From an uncultured Pedobacter sp. (GTDB taxonomy: Bacteria; Bacteroidota; Bacteroidia; Sphingobacteriales; Sphingobacteriaceae), in assembly GCA_938008555.1 (NCBI GenBank), contig CALLKE010000090.1:1-16615 (forward strand): a DNA stretch of 16,615 nucleotides, written 5' to 3'. The position numbers and the translations under genes were made by a program. Of this stretch, positions 15,359 through 16,615 are shown piece after piece; position 1 is the first letter of the stretch, and the number at the start of each line of letters is the position of its first letter. The notes under the pieces are model-generated. The model had not been told where the DNA came from. It ran no database searches and saw only the letters and a list, made by a program, of their open reading frames with translations.

Positions 15359-15541
15359 ATGAAACTAAAAGATATCCTTGAGAAGAAAAAAGTGGGTGAC
15401 TTGAAGATTGTAGCCCAAATTATAGGAATTGATGCAGGAAATGCCCGAGTGGCATTACGTCGACCCAATTCAAAACATCACAATAAGGTGCTAATCGTAT
15501 TAAGCAGCTTAATTCAACATCGTGACTCGTTGATGATATAG
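15359..15541 (+). CDS. Small Ner/Cro-like DNA-binding protein
   Basis: A 60-aa basic protein from ATG 15359; the in-frame TTG at 15335 lies inside the promoter and is rejected. The middle reads DLKIVAQIIGIDAGNARVAL, a helix-turn-helix-like pattern (VA-IIG---GNAR-AL), followed by RRPNSKHHNKVLIVLSSLI, which fits a recognition helix end and a closing helix. I know similar small proteins from Bacteroidota phage early regions. Its place between the repressor and the transposase gene corresponds to Mu Ner, which down-regulates early transcription. The assignment to a Ner-like role comes from position and size. Confidence 0.7.
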   Translation: MKLKDILEKKKVGDLKIVAQIIGIDAGNARVALRRPNSKHHNKVLIVLSSLIQHRDSLMI

Positions 15542-15542
15542 C

Positions 15543-15572
15543 AAATAGGAATAATTTACAGATAATATATTC
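15543..15572 (+). promoter_or_regulatory. Second operator-like cluster before the transposase gene
   Basis: AAATAGGAATA (15543-15553) repeats an 11-bp string of the first control region, and GATAATATATTC (15561-15572) is an inverted near-copy of its second GAATATATTAT site. This may be a second regulator binding region controlling the transposase. Confidence 0.4.
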
Positions 15573-15612
15573 TTGGTTCATTCTAACACATAAACATCCA
15601 GAGAAGTCAGCA

Positions 15613-16615
15613 ATGCAGATCAACATAGGCGATATCATTATTCGAAAAGAGAAAATTGGTCAGTCAATATGGCTTTCTGAACAGCTTGTGTTAAAAGCCT
15701 GTAATGGAATAACAGAAGAGTATTTGCGTACTCGTCTTCGATTGGCATATAAAGATAGTATCCCCCCTTCCCACCGCACACGCTCGATTCTTCCTGACAG
15801 TGGAAAAGCTTGGCGCTGGGCACGAATGAACGATACTTTCTATTACGCCTACGCCAACATCCCCGACAGAAAACCCTGTTTCTACAAAAGCATGTTACCT
15901 AGCGAGGCAGAGCTGATTAAACTAGCTATCGAAGCAGAAAAACCAAACCCAGAGGCACTATCTGTAGAATTCACCGCAATGGCTGAGCAAAAGACTAGCA
16001 AAAGTGACATTCATTATTACATATTCAATTCCAAGCCCTGTTTCAATCAACAAAAAGCTGAGCAATTGACTCTAGCTCTAGGTTTTTGTCGCTTGATTGC
16101 GGAGCTATTGGAACGCAATCAATTCAAAAAATGGTTCAAAAAGAAGGAGGACTTATACAACACATTTACTAAAATCATTGCCCCATTAGAGCTAGAAGGG
16201 CTGAAAATCAGCAATCCTACTGCCTTACGTAACAAGGTGGCAGGTTTTCCAAGCGATGGCATTCAGCAGCTAGACTACCTCATAAATGGCAGATACGGAA
16301 ATGGTAATGCACGCATAGTAGGCATCTTCAAAATTATCCACCCTGAAACGGGCGAAATCATGCACTTTGATGCGCACGAAGCGGTGATGTACCAAGCTTG
16401 GATGAACCCCTTTGCGGCCAATAAACGCAATAAGATCGATCTGTACACCAACGACTACAAGCCTGCTTTGGAACAGTATGGCCTACATGCCGTCAGCTAT
16501 CAGGCATTTTGCAAGTATCTGGATCGCTTTGATAACAAAGTACTCATGAGCAAGGAACGCGACGGTGACAAGCATTTTAACGATCGTTACAAACCTTATG
16601 TACCCGCGCATTTGC
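15613..16615 (+). CDS. Mu-type transposase, N-terminal part (runs off the window)
   Basis: An open frame of 334 codons from ATG 15613 to the window end with no stop. The N-terminus (MQINIGDIIIRKEKIG) is followed by a basic, probably DNA-binding region with YLRTRLRLAYKDSIPPSHRT, then WRWARMNDTFYYAYANIPDR. Residues 100-230 are mixed helical with KKWFKKKEDLYNTFTKI. The visible end, SKERDGDKHFNDRYKPYVPA (about 314-333), resembles the segment just ahead of the catalytic DDE domain in MuA-like transposases, where a -Y-PYV----P-D-W--D motif follows. The catalytic core is outside the window, so the call rests on this segment and on the repressor/Ner-like/transposase order. DNA here is somewhat more GC rich than the adjacent regulatory region. 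Confidence 0.65.
   Translation, partial: MQINIGDIIIRKEKIGQSIWLSEQLVLKACNGITEEYLRTRLRLAYKDSIPPSHRTRSILPDSGKAWRWARMNDTFYYAYANIPDRKPCFYKSMLPSEAELIKLAIEAEKPNPEALSVEFTAMAEQKTSKSDIHYYIFNSKPCFNQQKAEQLTLALGFCRLIAELLERNQFKKWFKKKEDLYNTFTKIIAPLELEGLKISNPTALRNKVAGFPSDGIQQLDYLINGRYGNGNARIVGIFKIIHPETGEIMHFDAHEAVMYQAWMNPFAANKRNKIDLYTNDYKPALEQYGLHAVSYQAFCKYLDRFDNKVLMSKERDGDKHFNDRYKPYVPAHL

Noticed and set aside
15271..15823. Minus-strand frames of 61-72 codons opposite the Ner-like and transposase genes
   Set aside because: They run against a perfect promoter, and the plus strand encodes the better supported proteins.
1..16615. tRNA, rRNA or riboswitch
   Set aside because: I saw no cloverleaf, rRNA segment or known riboswitch core on either strand, though I could not run a covariance search.

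Overview
The window looks like chromosomal DNA of a Bacteroidota species, probably near Sphingobacteriaceae (Pedobacter/Sphingobacterium type). The reasons are moderate-to-low GC, genes mostly without Shine-Dalgarno sites, promoters of the Bacteroidota form TTTG-N19-TAnnTTTG, and a Bacteroidota-type (T6SSiii) type VI secretion locus. The genus is an inference.

Layout. Positions 1-14254 hold genes all on the minus strand, so transcription runs right to left. In transcription order they are: a decayed lipase-like T6SS effector gene (14254-13371); tssF and tssG (baseplate wedge); a multi-span membrane protein of 415 aa; a DUF3238-like protein of 297 aa; tssN (membrane complex specific to T6SSiii); tssK (baseplate adaptor); tssB and tssC (contractile sheath); an intrinsic terminator; a 231-aa lipoprotein in a TssQ-like position; a lipoprotein made of about ten 25-residue repeats; hcp/tssD (inner tube) with its own promoter and a strong hairpin after it; a 209-aa candidate effector; and two tandem related three-span membrane proteins (likely immunity), the second cut by the window edge and carrying a frameshift. 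tssE, clpV/tssH, full-length vgrG/tssI, tssO, tssP and tssR are not in the window.

Positions about 14255-14785 are a gene-free, repeat-rich stretch. From 14786 to the right edge lies what looks like the left end of a Mu-like transposable prophage: a leftward XRE repressor, a divergent 60-aa Ner/Cro-like protein, and the N-terminal 334 residues of a Mu-type transposase that continues past the window. Between repressor and Ner-like gene is a very clear promoter overlapped by three GAATATATT operator-like repeats.

How it works together. TssB/TssC form the contractile sheath around the Hcp tube; TssF/TssG/TssK form the baseplate; TssN, and perhaps the 231-aa lipoprotein, belong to the T6SSiii membrane anchor. 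Three cargo-like modules are attached: the decayed lipase gene at the operon head, the DUF3238-like/membrane protein pair inside the core operon, and the Hcp-linked 209-aa protein with duplicated membrane partners. The last two are the best candidates for undescribed effector/immunity systems. Several 1-nt homopolymer indels break cargo-associated genes; these could be real decay or base-calling errors, and this should be kept in mind throughout.
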